From: Trema orientale
Taxonomy: Eukaryota > Streptophyta > Magnoliopsida > Rosales > Cannabaceae
Assembly: GCA_002914845.1 (NCBI GenBank)
Contig: JXTC01000141.1
Coordinates: forward strand, 483,168 to 547,167
DNA length: 64,000 nucleotides
Direction of reading: 5' to 3'
In this document: positions 43,536-55,695 of the stretch, piece by piece
How the letters are laid out: the number at the start of each line of letters is the position of its first letter
How positions within the stretch are numbered: position 1 is the first letter of the stretch
Translations under genes and position numbers: made by a program
The notes under the pieces: generated by a model
Told to the model about the DNA's origin: nothing
The model's input: the letters and a program-made list of their open reading frames with translations, nothing else
The model's database searches: none

Positions 43536-45722
43536 GATGTAGGGAGATAACCTAGAATCATCCTCTAAAACCTCTTCTTCCATATCAAATCCTTTTATTT
43601 TAGGTTTATTGAAAGGTTGCAAGGAGAAAATAGCAAAATTAGCAAACATGGTAGGATCTGCTAAAACTGGTAACATTAAGTTTGATACTGAACTTAGAAA
43701 AATAGACAAGTTCACTGGTGAGGAGGTTAACTCATCTGGACAAGATGTCGAAACAAGTGCCGAGGAGCATTTTGCTATGACCGAGCAAGAAATTGTGGAT
43801 TTCTAAGATTGAGTAGTCGACCTTTCCTACTTGATTGTATCCAACTGAAGTTGATAGAGACAAGCTTGCATACGTTCTGCAACGGTATGAAGTAAACGCT
43901 TCTCGGGTTGTCATCCCTCATCGCGGACGTTGAGCAAACTTCCCACCTCACACCTGAGTGGCCTTTAGTGAGCAGATTCTCAAGGCTGGACGACGTATGC
44001 CTTTATAACAATACTTCATCGACATTCTAAACTATTTCGAGATTGCCCTACTTAGCTCTCTCTAAACAAGTGGTTAAGCCTTAGGATTCTTTATCATAAG
44101 CATGGGATGGATGGCCCAACTCCTGAAGAGGTAATCTACTTCTATGACTTGAAGCTTACACCAAGCTCAGAAGTGCATTATTACATTGGGAAATGGTAGG
44201 ATACGAATCTCAAGGTCATTGAAGAATATAAATCCAATGTTGGTCATTAGAAAGACATGTTCTTCTACCTGAAATATTTACCCATTAAATTTAGAGAATT
44301 CTACAAATACAATAAGTTTTCTTGTCACTTGTTTTAATTTACTTCATCCTTTTTAGGTTCTCTAACTCTGATCCTTTCATTTCAGAGTGACCAGGCTGTC
44401 CCATTTTGAGCGAAGAAGCACTTGCTCGGGTCAAGAAAATCTACCATCTAGACCCTGAGGAGCGACAAGCAAAGCTTCTCATCACTGACGAGTAATCGCG
44501 AGTGGCTTGTGAAAGTGAGGAGATGAGATTCTACTTTTCCCCGAGAATCTAAAAAGAAAAGTTGTGCTTGGGCATCTATATATGGATGTAGATATGTCTC
44601 TGAAGCTGAAGACCCCCTGTCTTGGCAAATCTCTAGCAGCCTCTGCAAACAAGCCCTAGGCTTCGAATAAGCCTAGTGAATCGAGCAAGGACACAGTTGA
44701 AATCCCAGCCAAAGTTTTGTCGAGCAGCTCAACAAAGAAAAGGACTATAGCGGAGGCTGAGCTCGAGGTTAGGAGGAAGGGGAAACAAACCAACATTGAC
44801 CCTGAGTCTAAGAAGAGGAGGTCAAATTGGTCGAAGGCTTTATGAAGGATGCATGGTTCTTGAAGAAGAAGATAGATAACAACTTGCTGCTGCGGTACAA
44901 GGAAGCTGTTGGGTCGAGCATCGAGGAGGTAGTTTCTACAAAAGATTGGCAGGAACTTGACAAAACCCACGATGCCTAAGTCTCCTATTCTTTGGCCAAT
45001 CATTTAACTCTTGTAAGTTTGCCATCATTTCGCATATATATATATATATTTTACTGACTTAGATCTTTCTGCAGTCTCTTTTGTATGCTTTAAAGGAGGT
45101 AAACGAAATTTTCTCTATAGTTGCCTTAGCTCTGAATAATCAGAAGAAGGCTGGCGCGGCGGTTGAGAAGCTTGCAAATAAATAGAGAACTATAACAGAG
45201 CTTGAGATCCAATGTGATGATTATAAAGCAAAGTTGGACAATACAATTGTCCAGCTTGAAGAACTAGACCAAGCGAAGAAGGTTGCTGAGGAGGCTAAAA
45301 AGCGAGCAGAGGAGGTCGAGCAGAAGCTGCATGAAATGCAGGATAGCCTCAATGAGCTAGCTGTTGAGAAAGGGAGGACAAAGGAGTTCATTTCCAAACT
45401 TTAGTCAGCAAACGATGAGCTTGCTAAGGCAAAAAATGAGCTTCAAGTGGCGCTGATCCCCAAATCTGAAGGATACAAAACTTTTCAAACATGATGCATT
45501 GAAGATGGGGCCATGACACTAATGTACACTCTCTGGTGCAAGCATCCCAACTTTGACTTCATTATGTTTGGTGATGAGGCCCCTCAGCTTGTTGCCAGTT
45601 TCATGCCCCATGAGGAAGAAGAGAACATAACCAATGAGGAGATGGTCGCAGATCAGCCAGGAATTGATCCAGTGGTCGTAGAGCCAGATAGCGAGAAGGG
45701 TGCTGAAGATGACCAGAACTAG
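43536..45722 (+). pseudogene. Degraded antisense ORF (aORF) of the nested Tat element
   Basis: This lies between integrase and the 3' LTR but is encoded on the strand opposite to gag-pol. Recognisable pieces in order: an N-terminal acidic part (43609-43806); a conserved domain around 43866-44330 with KLAYVLQRYEVNASRVVIPH, then GMDGPTPEEVIYFYDLKL and YYIGKW; a charged Lys/Glu/Ser linker (44640-44830); a coiled coil rich in Glu, Lys and Leu (45100-45450); and a C-terminal acidic tail ending at 45722 with MYTLWCKHPNFDF. The pattern matches the 'putative gypsy type transposon' (PF04195-like) ORF, known in Tat/Retand elements and of unknown function. Many stops interrupt it. The minus-strand frames here are shadows. 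Confidence 0.8.
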
Positions 45723-46399
45723 GCTTGAGCTCCCACTTCTTGAGGGCCCTTCTTCTTCCTCATGTTTCATTCACTTGGTGTATTTTTTTTAATGTAATAT
45801 ATTTCACATTAATGAAAATTTTATTTGCCTCAGAATAGTTGTATCTGTTTATTTGCTCACATTTTATTTAAGAAATTTCAATTTCTCATCGTATTGCAAG
45901 CAGTTCGAATTATATATATTTTGAAAAAATATTAAACATTTCCAGTAGTATAAAACAAACCATTTTTAGCTTGGCCATAATTCCCTTAATGAAATAGCTT
46001 ATTTTAAGGCTAAGAAGTTTAATTCTTTTTAAGAGGGCAGTGTTTTGGTTTACTTTTTGTTCTCGAGCAGCGCCTCGAACATGACACCAATACTTTATTG
46101 TAGATTACTTGGTAATTTACTTCATATATACATGGTGCCTCCTAGTTTAGAGTTTAGAGATAAGCTTGAAACTATTAAGAATTAAAGGGTTTTATTTACA
46201 ATAAACCTTGCCAAAAGTCAGACTTGAGGATGAGCAGAATTTTACTGGGAATATTTGCGAGCCTATTGATAATATTTTCTCAAATATTTAGCATTCCATG
46301 CTCTTAGTAGCTCGCTACCATCCATTCTGGTGAGCTTATATGATCTAGTCTAATTTCTTCAAAAATTCAATGTGGGCCCTCCAAATTTGGGCCGAGGAC

Positions 46400-49300
46400 A
46401 CTAGCTCCTCGTTCTTGTGTGTTGGGAAGGACTCTCACAAAACAAGCTCACCTTTTTTGAACAATCTTTGTCATACCCATGCATTATAGTATCGAGATAC
46501 TCGTTGATGGTATGTTGCTACTCGTATTTGTGCTTATTCTTATTTTTCTTCAATGAGGTCGAGATTTCTTTGTAGGAGCTTATGGTTAGCCTACTGGTCG
46601 TAAATTTCAACTCTATGTGTATGTACCTCAATTTCAATTGGTGTTTTACTGCTTCTGTACCATATGTCATCGAGAAGAGCGCCTTATTTGTCACTGTTTG
46701 AGTAGTGATTCTGTACGCTCACAAAACTTTCAGGAGCTCGTTAACACAAGCACCCATTTTGTGAAATAATCTACGGCGACCACAACATATTTTGCTTATC
46801 CACGGCCTGTAGGTAGTGACCCTATTAGGTTGATCCCTCAGACTACAAAAGGTCATGATGAAGGCATTGTCGTTAACTCGACTGGTGGCACTTTGTGATA
46901 ATGGAAAAAGTGTTGGAATTTGTCACATTTTTGCATATATTCCATAGCATCTTTCTTCATCTTTTGCCAAAAATATCCTTGAAGTGTAGCTTTTCTAGCT
47001 AATAATTGCCCTCCAAAATGGTTACCACATGTACCTTCATGAATTTCTCTGAGGATTGTTGTTGCTTCCTCATTATTTACACATTGAAGTAGCGGTATCG
47101 AGAAGCCTCATCGAAAAAGTATACTATCGAACAAAATGTAGCGAGTATCTCGATACTTCACTTTATGAGATTCTTCTTTTTCTTCGGGCAATTTGCCATC
47201 TTCTAGATAGGACAGAATCAGATCCATCCAATATGACAATTTATCAAGATTGACTTCAAAAAGTGATTCTTATGTTTCAATGCTTGGCTTTTCGAGATAC
47301 TCGACTGGTATAACATCGAGCAGATCAGCATCCTTAGTCAAGGCAAGTTTTGATAAGGCATCAGCATTCAAATTTTGAGCTCATGGAATCTGGTTTAACC
47401 TTTACTTCCTTGAAATTAGCGAGGAGCTCCTTGGCTTTTGCCAGGTAGGTTACCATTTTTTCGCCTCAAGCTTGATGTTCTCCATTGATTTGCCTTACAA
47501 AAGTTGAGAATCACCGAAAAATTGTAATGGCTTCAAGTTTTATTTCTTTTGCTAATCATAAATTAACGAGCAGAGCTTCATACTTGGCCTCATTGTTGGA
47601 GGCTCGAAAACCAAAGCGTAAAGCATAGTGGATCTTGTGTTCTTTTGGGCTGACTAACATTAATCCAGCTCCAGACCCTTATTTGTTTGACGCCCCATCC
47701 ACATATAATTTCCATTCGAGCAGGTTATTAGGTTGTTCTTCAACTACTTCTGGTCAGTATGTGAATTCAGTGACAAATTTAGTTGTCGCTTACCCTTTGA
47801 CTGTAGCTCTTAGTTTGAATGAAACCTCAAACTAACTCAGATCGATTACCCATTTGAGTAGCCATCCTGATTCTTTAAGTTTTGCATAACCTGGTTTAGC
47901 ATATAGTTTGTCTGCACCTCGATGGAGGGAGTGTGGAAATAGGCTCTTAACTTTCTCGAGCTGACGACCAATGCATATGCCAATTTTTCCATTTCTGGAT
48001 AGCGAAGTTCTGCTTTGACCAGTCTTTTACTTAAGTAGTAAATAGGATGATGGATCCTATTTTCTTCCCGGATTAAGGCTGAACTTATGGCATGTTCTAC
48101 TACTGCCAGATATAGGTATAGAACTTCGTTGTCTATTGGCTTGGAAAGAATGGGAGGTTTACCCATATGTGCTTTTAGTCCTTGGAAGGCCCGCCCACAC
48201 TTTTCTGTCCATTCGAACTTTTTGGTTCCTTTCAAGGTGACAAAGAATGATAAACACTTGTTAGTAGCCCTAAAGACGAATCGATTTAGAGTAGTGATCC
48301 TTCCTATTAGACTTTGTATTTCCTTTTGATTGCGAGGAGACTTCATGTCAAGCAAGGCTTGAATCTTTTCAAGATTTGCTTCTACTCCGCGCTCATTTAC
48401 CATAAACCCAGGAATTTATTGGAAGCTACACCAAAAGCACATTTAAATGGGTTTAACTTCATCCGATATCTTCTTAGTATATTAAATGTCTCCTCGAGAT
48501 GCTCAATATGGTTAACTGCTCGTCTGGATTTCACGAGCATATCATCAACATAAACCTCCATCGTGGTTCTAATCCAATCGACAAATATTTTATTAAAAAG
48601 TCCCTAGTACGTTGCTCCAGCCTTCTTCAAGCCAAAGTGTATGACTATATAACAATATAGTCCTCAATCAGTAATGAAAGATGTATGTTCTTTATCTGGT
48701 TTGTACATCGGGATTTGATTGTACTCTGAGTAGGCGTCTAAAAAGCTTAATAGCTCGTTGCCTACCGTCGTGTCAATGAACTGATCTATTTGTGGCAAAG
48801 GGATACTGTCTTTCACGAAACTCTATTCAGATTTGTGAAGTCAATATAAGTCCTATACTTGCTTGTGGGTTTCTTGACTAGAACTGGGTTTGATAACCAG
48901 CTCGGGTATATGGATTCACGAATGAAACCTATCTTCTCGAGCTTTTCGACTTCTTCTTTTAGTGCAAGATATTTTTTTGGATTAAGTGCCCTTCTTTTTT
49001 GTCGAACAGGTTTAGCATCAAGGTTCATGTTTAACCTATGGCACATAATATTTTGATCGATCCCCATCATGTCAGTATAGTTCCAGGCAAACACGTCCCA
49101 GTTTCTAATGAGCAAGCATTGAAGTTCTTCTCGAAGTTTCTCAGCCAGGTTCCTTCCAATTTCGAGCTTCTTGGATAGTTCCTACTCATCAACCAGGAAT
49201 TTTACGAGTTCTTCAACTAGTCCAGTTGTCGTTTCTTCTTTGATTACTCGCAGGTCTAAGTTTTCATTAAGAGGTCCAGAGCCTATATGTATATATATAT

Positions 49301-49740
49301 ATATCTGCTCGTGGATTTTGACCTTTTTCTCTGCTGTTCGAATTGACTGGATGAAACATTTGCGAGCTTCTTTCTGTTTGCCTCTTAGGACCTCTATTCC
49401 TACAGGCATAGGAAATTTCATTGCTAAATGATAGATCGAAGTTACTGCTCTCAAATCTTTTAGCGATGGTCATCCTAACATAGCATTGAAGTCTGATGGA
49501 TGATCTACAACGAGAAATTCAACCATGACCATGGATTGACGAGGTCGCGAGCCAATAACGAGAGAGAAAGAGAGAGAGCTCTATCATTCCTATTGGCAAG
49601 AAGCTGTCGCTTGTCAAACTATAGAGTTTTGCTATAGTTGGCTTTAGGTGCCTCAAGTCAAGCCCCATTTTCTGTAATGCATCCATGTATAATATGTCGA
49701 GAGAACTACCATTATCGATCAAGATCCTGTGGATTAGCAT
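46400..49740 (-). pseudogene. Degraded pol: protease, RT, two RNase H domains, integrase
   Basis: Minus strand, in element order. Protease: ILIDNGSSLDILYMDAL, with the catalytic D-x-G-S but Asn in the middle (49740-49640). Linker: YHLAMKFPMPVGIEVLRG. RT: a fragment with DVFAWNYTDMMGID and SWLSNPVLVKK (49115-48813), the catalytic YVDDMLVKS at 48541-48552, and the C-terminal RT with KCAFGVASNKFLGFMV. RNase H linked to RT (48150-47850). Second RNase H with WKLYVDGASNK, a stop, then GSGAGLMLVSP (47730-47640). Integrase zinc-finger and core remnants, QGYFWQKMKKDAMEYMQKCD (about 46985-46920). In-frame stops and shifts are frequent, so no active product is expected. Confidence 0.88.
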
Positions 49741-50379
49741 GTTTCCAATTTGGACAGCTACGACCAGAAGGTCATTATAAGGTTGGTGAACTTTTTAAGC
49801 ATCATCTTCAGTTAAGATTATGGGCTCGCTCTCAATACGTTGATTTTTAGCTAGTCAGTCCTCTACGTGGAGAGTTTCAATTCGAGGAGCTTCTCGAACA
49901 TCGGGAACATACTTTTTCTAGTTAGTCCTCGACATTGCTTTCACATGTGGTCCTCCAAAAATTGTATGAATTTCTCCTCGTAGATTTTTGGCACGATTAT
50001 CTCGAGCAGATGAATTCTTCTATTTTTCTTTCTCTTCTCTTTGAATATAATCTCTTCTTTTTTGATATCTACCAAGATAACCTTGACAGATTATTTTCTT
50101 CAGTTTCATCCTTCAAGTCATAGCAATCATTGGTGTCGTGTCCATTATCCCGATGGAATCGGCAGTACTTATTATGGTCTCTCCTTATTCCACGCCCTTT
50201 CGCCATCGGTAAAGGTCATTGTAGGGAACCCAATCCTCAGTAGTGACAAGCATGTTCTCTCTACTCTCATTGAGTTCCTTATAGTAAGTGAACTTCGGGG
50301 TCCGATGAGGTTTCTTTTCTTCTGCTCGATATTTTTTTTCTTTTCTTGCTTCAAAGAAAAAATCTACTTGCCATCTCAT

Positions 50380-51585
50380 TTTCACTTTTGTTTATTTTTT
50401 TTTTACTTGTTAGTTCATTGGATTTGGATGAGCTTACAGTCCCTTGCACGTTTTCTATACATATGTATTTTTCTGCTCTTTGGTAGAAATCCTCTACCTC
50501 GATGCAATAGACTTTTTGCAGATTTCTCCAAAGTAGAGTGTTTTAGACGATCACCTCTAGCTAGAGCCATTAGGGTTCCACCTTCCGAGACTTTGGTTAC
50601 TTTAGCAACCTCCTCGTTAAATCTCTTGAGATAAGATTAAAGAGACTCGCTTTCTCTTTGCTTTATATTAGCAAGAGTTAAACAAGGCGTCGCATAAGTT
50701 CTTGAGGCTTGAAATTGACAAATAAAATCTTATGAAAACTGCTTCCAGGATGCAATAGATTCTTTAGGTTTATTTTTGAACCATTTCTTTACTCCTTTTT
50801 CAAGTGTTACTACAAAACACCTGCATCGAGCTTACGATTGGACCATGTTCAAGTCTATCAGGTTGTTGAACATATCAAGGTGATCTTGTGGATCAGTCTT
50901 TCCTTTATATATCGCTATAGTTGGTATCATAAATCCATCCGGTAGGGTCGCTTCTTGAATTTCTTTGGAGAAGGGTGAATAATGCCCCTCTACTTGAAAT
51001 TCTTCTCGAGTAGTTAAATGATTCAGCTCAACTCTTGTGCATGCTAATTTGTCGATTAAAAGCTTTTTTTTATCAGTGATCGTAGCATTCAAACTCCTGC
51101 TAGTTGTCATTTGAGCTGTATTAGCTCATTTTTTATTTAATTGATCTGTAGGTCGCCTCCCTTAACACAATCCAGGTCGCTCTCGTGTGACCAATTCTTT
51201 CAAATACGCTTCCTCCAGCTCGGGCCGGATCATTTTGTCATGTCACTGATGGATTCTTCCATTCAGGTTTAGTTGGTAAGCTTCCAATTTTCATCCTAGC
51301 GAACTGGCTAGGATTTGGCATGGTATTTTTTGTTTCTATTGAACTTTGCATGTGCGAGTCCTCGGGTATCTTTCTTGCATTCGACTGGCCTCGAATATGG
51401 TCAAGGTATATAGGGTGGTGCCTTGATGATTCTGGCAGTTGTGGGTGAGCTTTTCGTCCGGTCAAATCTTCTAACAGGTTTTTAATTGAATCAACTACAG
51501 TTCGAATTTCATTAATAGCTTCTTCTTGGTTGATTTGCCTTACATACAAATCGTTTAGATCCGAATGTTGATATGCCTTTTCCAC
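50380..51585 (-). pseudogene. Degraded gag of the nested Tat element
   Basis: The N-terminal part (51585-51238) is hydrophilic. The capsid part (51110-50832) reads HYSPFSKEIQEATLPDGFMI, then IYKGKTDPQDHLDMF, and after a frame change continues with CRCFVVTLEKGVKKWFKN. The same arrangement occurs in the gag at 18900-19790 (PFSEEI, PLPAEF, FKGMIDPRDHMD). The + strand frame 50041-50634 is a shadow. Confidence 0.85.
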
Positions 51586-51789
51586 TGGCTCATTTCTCAG
51601 ACGACGCCACCTTTCAATGACACGAGTGCCTTCCGAACAAAGGCTTTCACTAGGTACTTGTTAGGCTCAAACAACACTAGCAAGTGTTTCTTCTTGAATC
51701 TGGGATGGATGGTTTCCAATATCTGTTGCATGAGATGCTACAATTTGTTGGTTAGAATGTGTAACTATAAATTCACTCACTCCCGTACA

Positions 51790-54700
51790 AATGCACACAG
51801 TCACAAGTAATATAGACTTAGGAGTTAAATGTGTCGAATCCACATAAATTAATTTCTAATTCAAAGCCAAGTATTAAAATTATCTCAATTCTAATTTTAT
51901 CCGAACAAATGAAATATAGATTTTGAATAAATAAAACAAAGCAACTAAACTAGCATGCAAAATGAATAAAAGATAAATTAGTAAAAAAAATGTCTAAGTT
52001 TACAAATTCCCCAATCATTCTCTTGTCATGCTATTTTATAATTTCTCTCTTAAATTAATTAATCCACTAGAGTTGTCAACTAAGAATCTAATGTAACTAA
52101 GGAGTCTTTTCCAAGTGCAAATTGGATCTACCTAGACAAGATAACACATTATCCCTAATATGATTTGAACTAGGTACACCAAGTTTAAGATCTCAAAAAT
52201 GGCTGTACAAGTCACATAGGTATATTTCTATCCTATGCAAACTTACCCCATACTAGGTAATCTTACGTTATTTTTTTTAAGTCCAAATTTCTAATCTCTT
52301 TTCTAAGCTCATAGAAATTTCATTCAACAATCTATTTAGTAATCAATTAAATAGAAGCAATAAGTATAAGGTAAAACAAATAACTCAATAATAGATTTGA
52401 TTAATAAAAGAGGAGAGAAATAAACAAACATAAGATATTAGGTTAGTTCATAAAGTAAAACTAGACAAAGAAATATTTAATTCATAATTTAAATTGAGAA
52501 CAATAGCAATTTAATATCATAGAATCAAGAAATACAAATATCAAAGAGAAAAGAGTTTTAGAATTTCCCCTCTTTGAAGAGTTTGAAGATGTTTATGAAG
52601 GTTGTCAATTTCCTCCACCAAACTTGGTTCTTGCTCTCTTAAATCCTCCATCAAAGATTTGCTCTCAATAATATCACTCTCTAAATATTAAAAATACAAA
52701 GAAAAAATCACAAAAAAATGAAGAGAAAAAGCTAAGAACAAACTACGATGTCGATGTTGATGAGGAAATCAAGAAATAGAGTAGGTTAGAGTATGTCTTT
52801 ATCTTCTTCTTTCTCTTCTTCCTCTCCTTCCGTGGCTACCACTTTCCCTTTCTCTCTATCCCAATATGCCTCTTTTTGCTGGAAATTTTGAAAAATGATT
52901 TCGAAAAAATGATTTTATCAAAAATAATTTCCGCAGTTTTGTAAACAATTCAAGAACGCAGCGGAATTGGTATTTCTTCAAATTCAAGAACGTAGGATCG
53001 TTGATCTAACATAAATCAATTCATGGATCTTGGTTTAGATAAAACCTGGAAGCACTTCATAACCATTGAGCCTTCCCGTCTATTCTCTGGAACCCGTTGA
53101 ATGATCTAGTGTGTGGGCACCTTCTTGATTCCCAACGAGAAATGAGCAGACGATCCGGAAGATGCTCTTCTTTCTCCATGACTGCACGTTTACGGCCATG
53201 GGTATCTCTCCCTCGACGGCCATGAACGAACACGGGACTTCTCTCGCGGCGGCTCGTCACTCTCACTCTCCCTTTTTCTCTCTGTTTCATGCCAAGCACA
53301 ATTACTGTGCTATGGGTGGCGTGTGGTTCTACTACAGAGGCTTAGGAGAACTTTTCTCTTAAGTATTAGAGAGATGTAAACCCTAATGGGCTTATTGGGC
53401 TCAACTGACCATTCAATTAGTATTGGGCTATGTGTGAGCTAGACAGGGGACCTTATGGATCCAAATAGTCTAAGCTCCAATGGGCCAACTACCCATAGTC
53501 ATGATTAACTCTTAATTATGACTGGGCCTAGTCTATTAATATTGGGACACTCCACTATAGGCCCAATATTGCACTCTTAAACTAAATGTCATATTTTCTG
53601 TGAAGCTAATTAACACTTTAATTAACTTGATCCATTTAGCATATACTACACCTGCAGATATACCCCCGATGCAATACTGTACTAGTGAGGTGAAATTACC
53701 GTATTACCCCTCTAGTACATATTTACCTTTGAGTTGCCATTTTTCATCTAATAAATAATAATTGACTATGGTGTTTGTAACTGCCCATACAAACACAGTC
53801 AAATTCACAAAGTAAATACTTGGCGTCTGATTTTTTATTATCCAAGTCCTTGAAAAAACTCAAAGTGACATTATATGCATGGTGTCCAAATCATGAAGGC
53901 GTTCTCGTCAATTCACAAATCTTATCTTCCAAGATACCGGAGTTCGAACCATATAACCGAAACTAGTCCTTTAGTAAGTCAAAAAGATAAAACTCATAAA
54001 AATAAGTCCGACAATCACTAGGATTAAGGTAATCTTGCAATAGTGCTAGATTAGTGAAAGATAGAATATTGAGTTACGGCACTTAATCTCAAATCCTATT
54101 TTCACTTGGTCCTGTTCAATGCACTTATAACTTTCTTATAACATACTAGTATTTCTATCCGAAGTCAGACACTTCGACGATTGGAGACTTCATCAATCCC
54201 GTTGAAATAGACAACACTACATTCTATGGCAAAATAAAGTATTCCATCTTTATTTGCAGAATGTGAACTTTTAATTTAGATATAATGAAATAAAGAATTT
54301 AGTCTCCCACATGTGAACACTTCACACAAACAATTCTTTATTACTCATTATTGGTCATGGAAACTTTCAGATATTTGCATAATAGAAAATATAAATATCA
54401 TATGTATATAAATGAGACATAATATGAAATTTATTAACAACAAATAGATAACACTTAAATCCAATAAACATTGTTTAAAATGCCAAACAAAGAAACTGCT
54501 TTCTAGGGCATATTCCCAACACCCCAAACTTAGCATGCAAAATATAAGAAAATTAAATAACAAAAGAATGAGTTTAGGGATACTTCTCTCGTTGGCACAT
54601 AGCCATGAAGCTTGGTCTCCTCGAAGTGGCACCAACTCTTTAGATTGCTCAACATACCAAATGAAAAGAAACACTTAGATTGCCTCCTAAAAAGCGCTTA

Positions 54701-54880
54701 AATTAAAGTCTTCGGCTTGACTTTTGGTTGTGGTTCATCCACAAGTTGAGACCAAATGAGGTCTACCCTTTGTATCATCTATTGACCATCCCAATACATG
54801 AATGTGATATTTTGGGCTTCTATCTTGAGAATGCAATACCTCATATTCATAATTGAGAGAGAAGAAATAGTGAGATTTCT
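51790..54880 (-). mobile_element. Athila/gypsy-like fragment replacing the 5' end of the nested Tat element
   Basis: Read on the minus strand, 54860-54522 looks like the 3' end of a gypsy element: an AAGCGCTTTTTAGGAGGCAA motif, GGCTATGTGCCAACGAGAGA, then TTTGCATGCTAAGTTTGGGG, a typical end before the LTR. 52876-51790 looks like the U3-R-U5 part of an LTR related to 39470-40922, in reverse orientation. Between them sits the LTR 52877-54521. The Tat element's primer-binding site and 170 bp of its LTR are missing here. So this was either an insertion with deletion, or recombination between elements. Confidence 0.6.
52877..54521 (-). mobile_element. LTR of the same family as 5258-6789
   Basis: On the minus strand it begins TGTTGGGAATATGCCCTAGA and ends in CCAGCA. 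Homology with 5258-6789 runs throughout, for example AACGCAGCGGAATTGG, CCCCGATGCAATAC and CCAAGATACCGGAGTT, all on the + strand. Unlike that copy it has no matching 5-bp duplication: flanks are CTTTT and CCCCA. It is preceded in element sense by a purine-rich AAGTTTGGGGTG. It may therefore be a 3' LTR of a truncated element rather than a clean solo LTR. The small frames 53057-53362 are LTR sequence. Confidence 0.82.
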
Positions 54881-54915
54881 TGGTGTAAGATTTGGTTTAC
54901 AGTAATCTCTTGGGT

Positions 54916-54918
<3 letters not shown>

Positions 54919-54955
<37 letters not shown>
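54919..54955. repeat. CT microsatellite in the Tat LTR
   Basis: About 18 CT units, aligned with the shorter CT run at 42439-42466 in the partner LTR. Confidence 0.95.
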
Positions 54956-54957
<2 letters not shown>

Positions 54958-55300
54958 ATCCCCTTCTCTTGTTTTTAGGATCTATATATAATGTTTAAGA
55001 AATAATTGTAATGGTGTTACTGTAGCGAGCAGGTGGGAATAGTTAGAAAATAATATGGAGTTGTCAGGAGTGACTGAGTTTGTCCCCCATTATCTCATTT
55101 ATTGTGCTACAATTATTTTCTCGATAATTATAGATACTGCTCATGGTGGACCTGCTCGCAAATAATCCCTTCGAGCTAGTCTTCTCACATCATTTATAGT
55201 GGATAACGTAGTTAAAAATGAGCAACCTCAACGAGTAGAATCATCGAGCAGACCCTATGAGTAATATTTGAGGAGTTCAGAAAATATGCACAACAGGAAT

Positions 55301-55690
55301 AAAGGCCTTTATATAGGCGTTCAATGTGAAGGCTCACTGCATGGTGACAACAGCTGAGTGACACCTCCATTACTAAGTGAATGAGCTTTACCTCTATTAT
55401 ATAATAGATTAGTTTTTCTTTTGTTTGACAGCTCGTTATGATGGATTTAATGACAACTTGATACGTGGCTATGATATGGTGCCAATTATTGATGATGTAG
55501 CATGAACGTGACAATCTTCTAATAAGAAAATGACAATTATCTTGGGATGTCAAAATCCTTTTTTGTCCAATATAATTTTGGCACGTTATAATTTTTTAAC
55601 TGACCTCATATTATAAAATTATCACATCATTTTGTGACTTAATATTTTAATTAGTGACAAATTATAAAAATTTTATCACATCCCAAAACA
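55301..55690 (-). repeat. Outer-element 5' LTR, distal part resumed after the nested insertion
   Basis: Starts AAAGGCCTTTATATAGGCGT after GGAAT and ends ATCCCAAAACA. It aligns with 36768-37156. Together with 41486-42226 it rebuilds one LTR of about 1.13 kb. The minus-strand frame 55212-55553 spans the junction of the nested LTR and this LTR and is not a gene. Confidence 0.9.
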
Positions 55691-55695
55691 CATTG

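Larger units (their letters stand above)
42227..55295 (-). mobile_element. Nested Tat-lineage Ty3/gypsy retrotransposon, about 13 kb
   Basis: LTRs are 42227-42816 (complete) and about 54880-55295 (lacking its inner 170 bp). The target duplication GGAAT is perfect (42222-42226 and 55296-55300). In element sense (minus): gag about 51585-50380, protease about 49740, RT 49115-48400, RNase H about 48150-47850, a second RNase H about 47730-47400, integrase about 47250-46400, then an antisense ORF (43536-45722, + strand), polypurine tract and 3' LTR. A second RNase H and an antisense ORF are known features of the Tat/Ogre/Retand group. Stops and frameshifts break every gene. Foreign LTR material replaces the primer-binding region (51790-54880). 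Confidence 0.9.
35711..55690 (-). mobile_element. Outer Ty3/gypsy-type element, gag-only, nested-into
   Basis: LTRs are 35711-37156 and 41486-42226 plus 55301-55690; the second is split by a nested 13-kb element. The perfect target duplication CATTG is at 35706-35710 and 55691-55695. Element sense is minus: gag reads that way, and a primer-binding site TGGCGACTCTGCTAGGGA (41463-41480, minus strand) lies five bases inside the 41486 LTR edge. The LTR on the other side has the purine-rich TTAGGAGGCTTAA next to it (37157-37170). Without nested insertions the element is about 5.2 kb and encodes only a degraded gag, so it would have needed a helper element. Confidence 0.9.

Noticed and set aside
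50041-50634. 197-codon + strand frame
   Set aside because: It lies antisense to the gag of the Tat element, which has clear family resemblance. The + strand frame has none.
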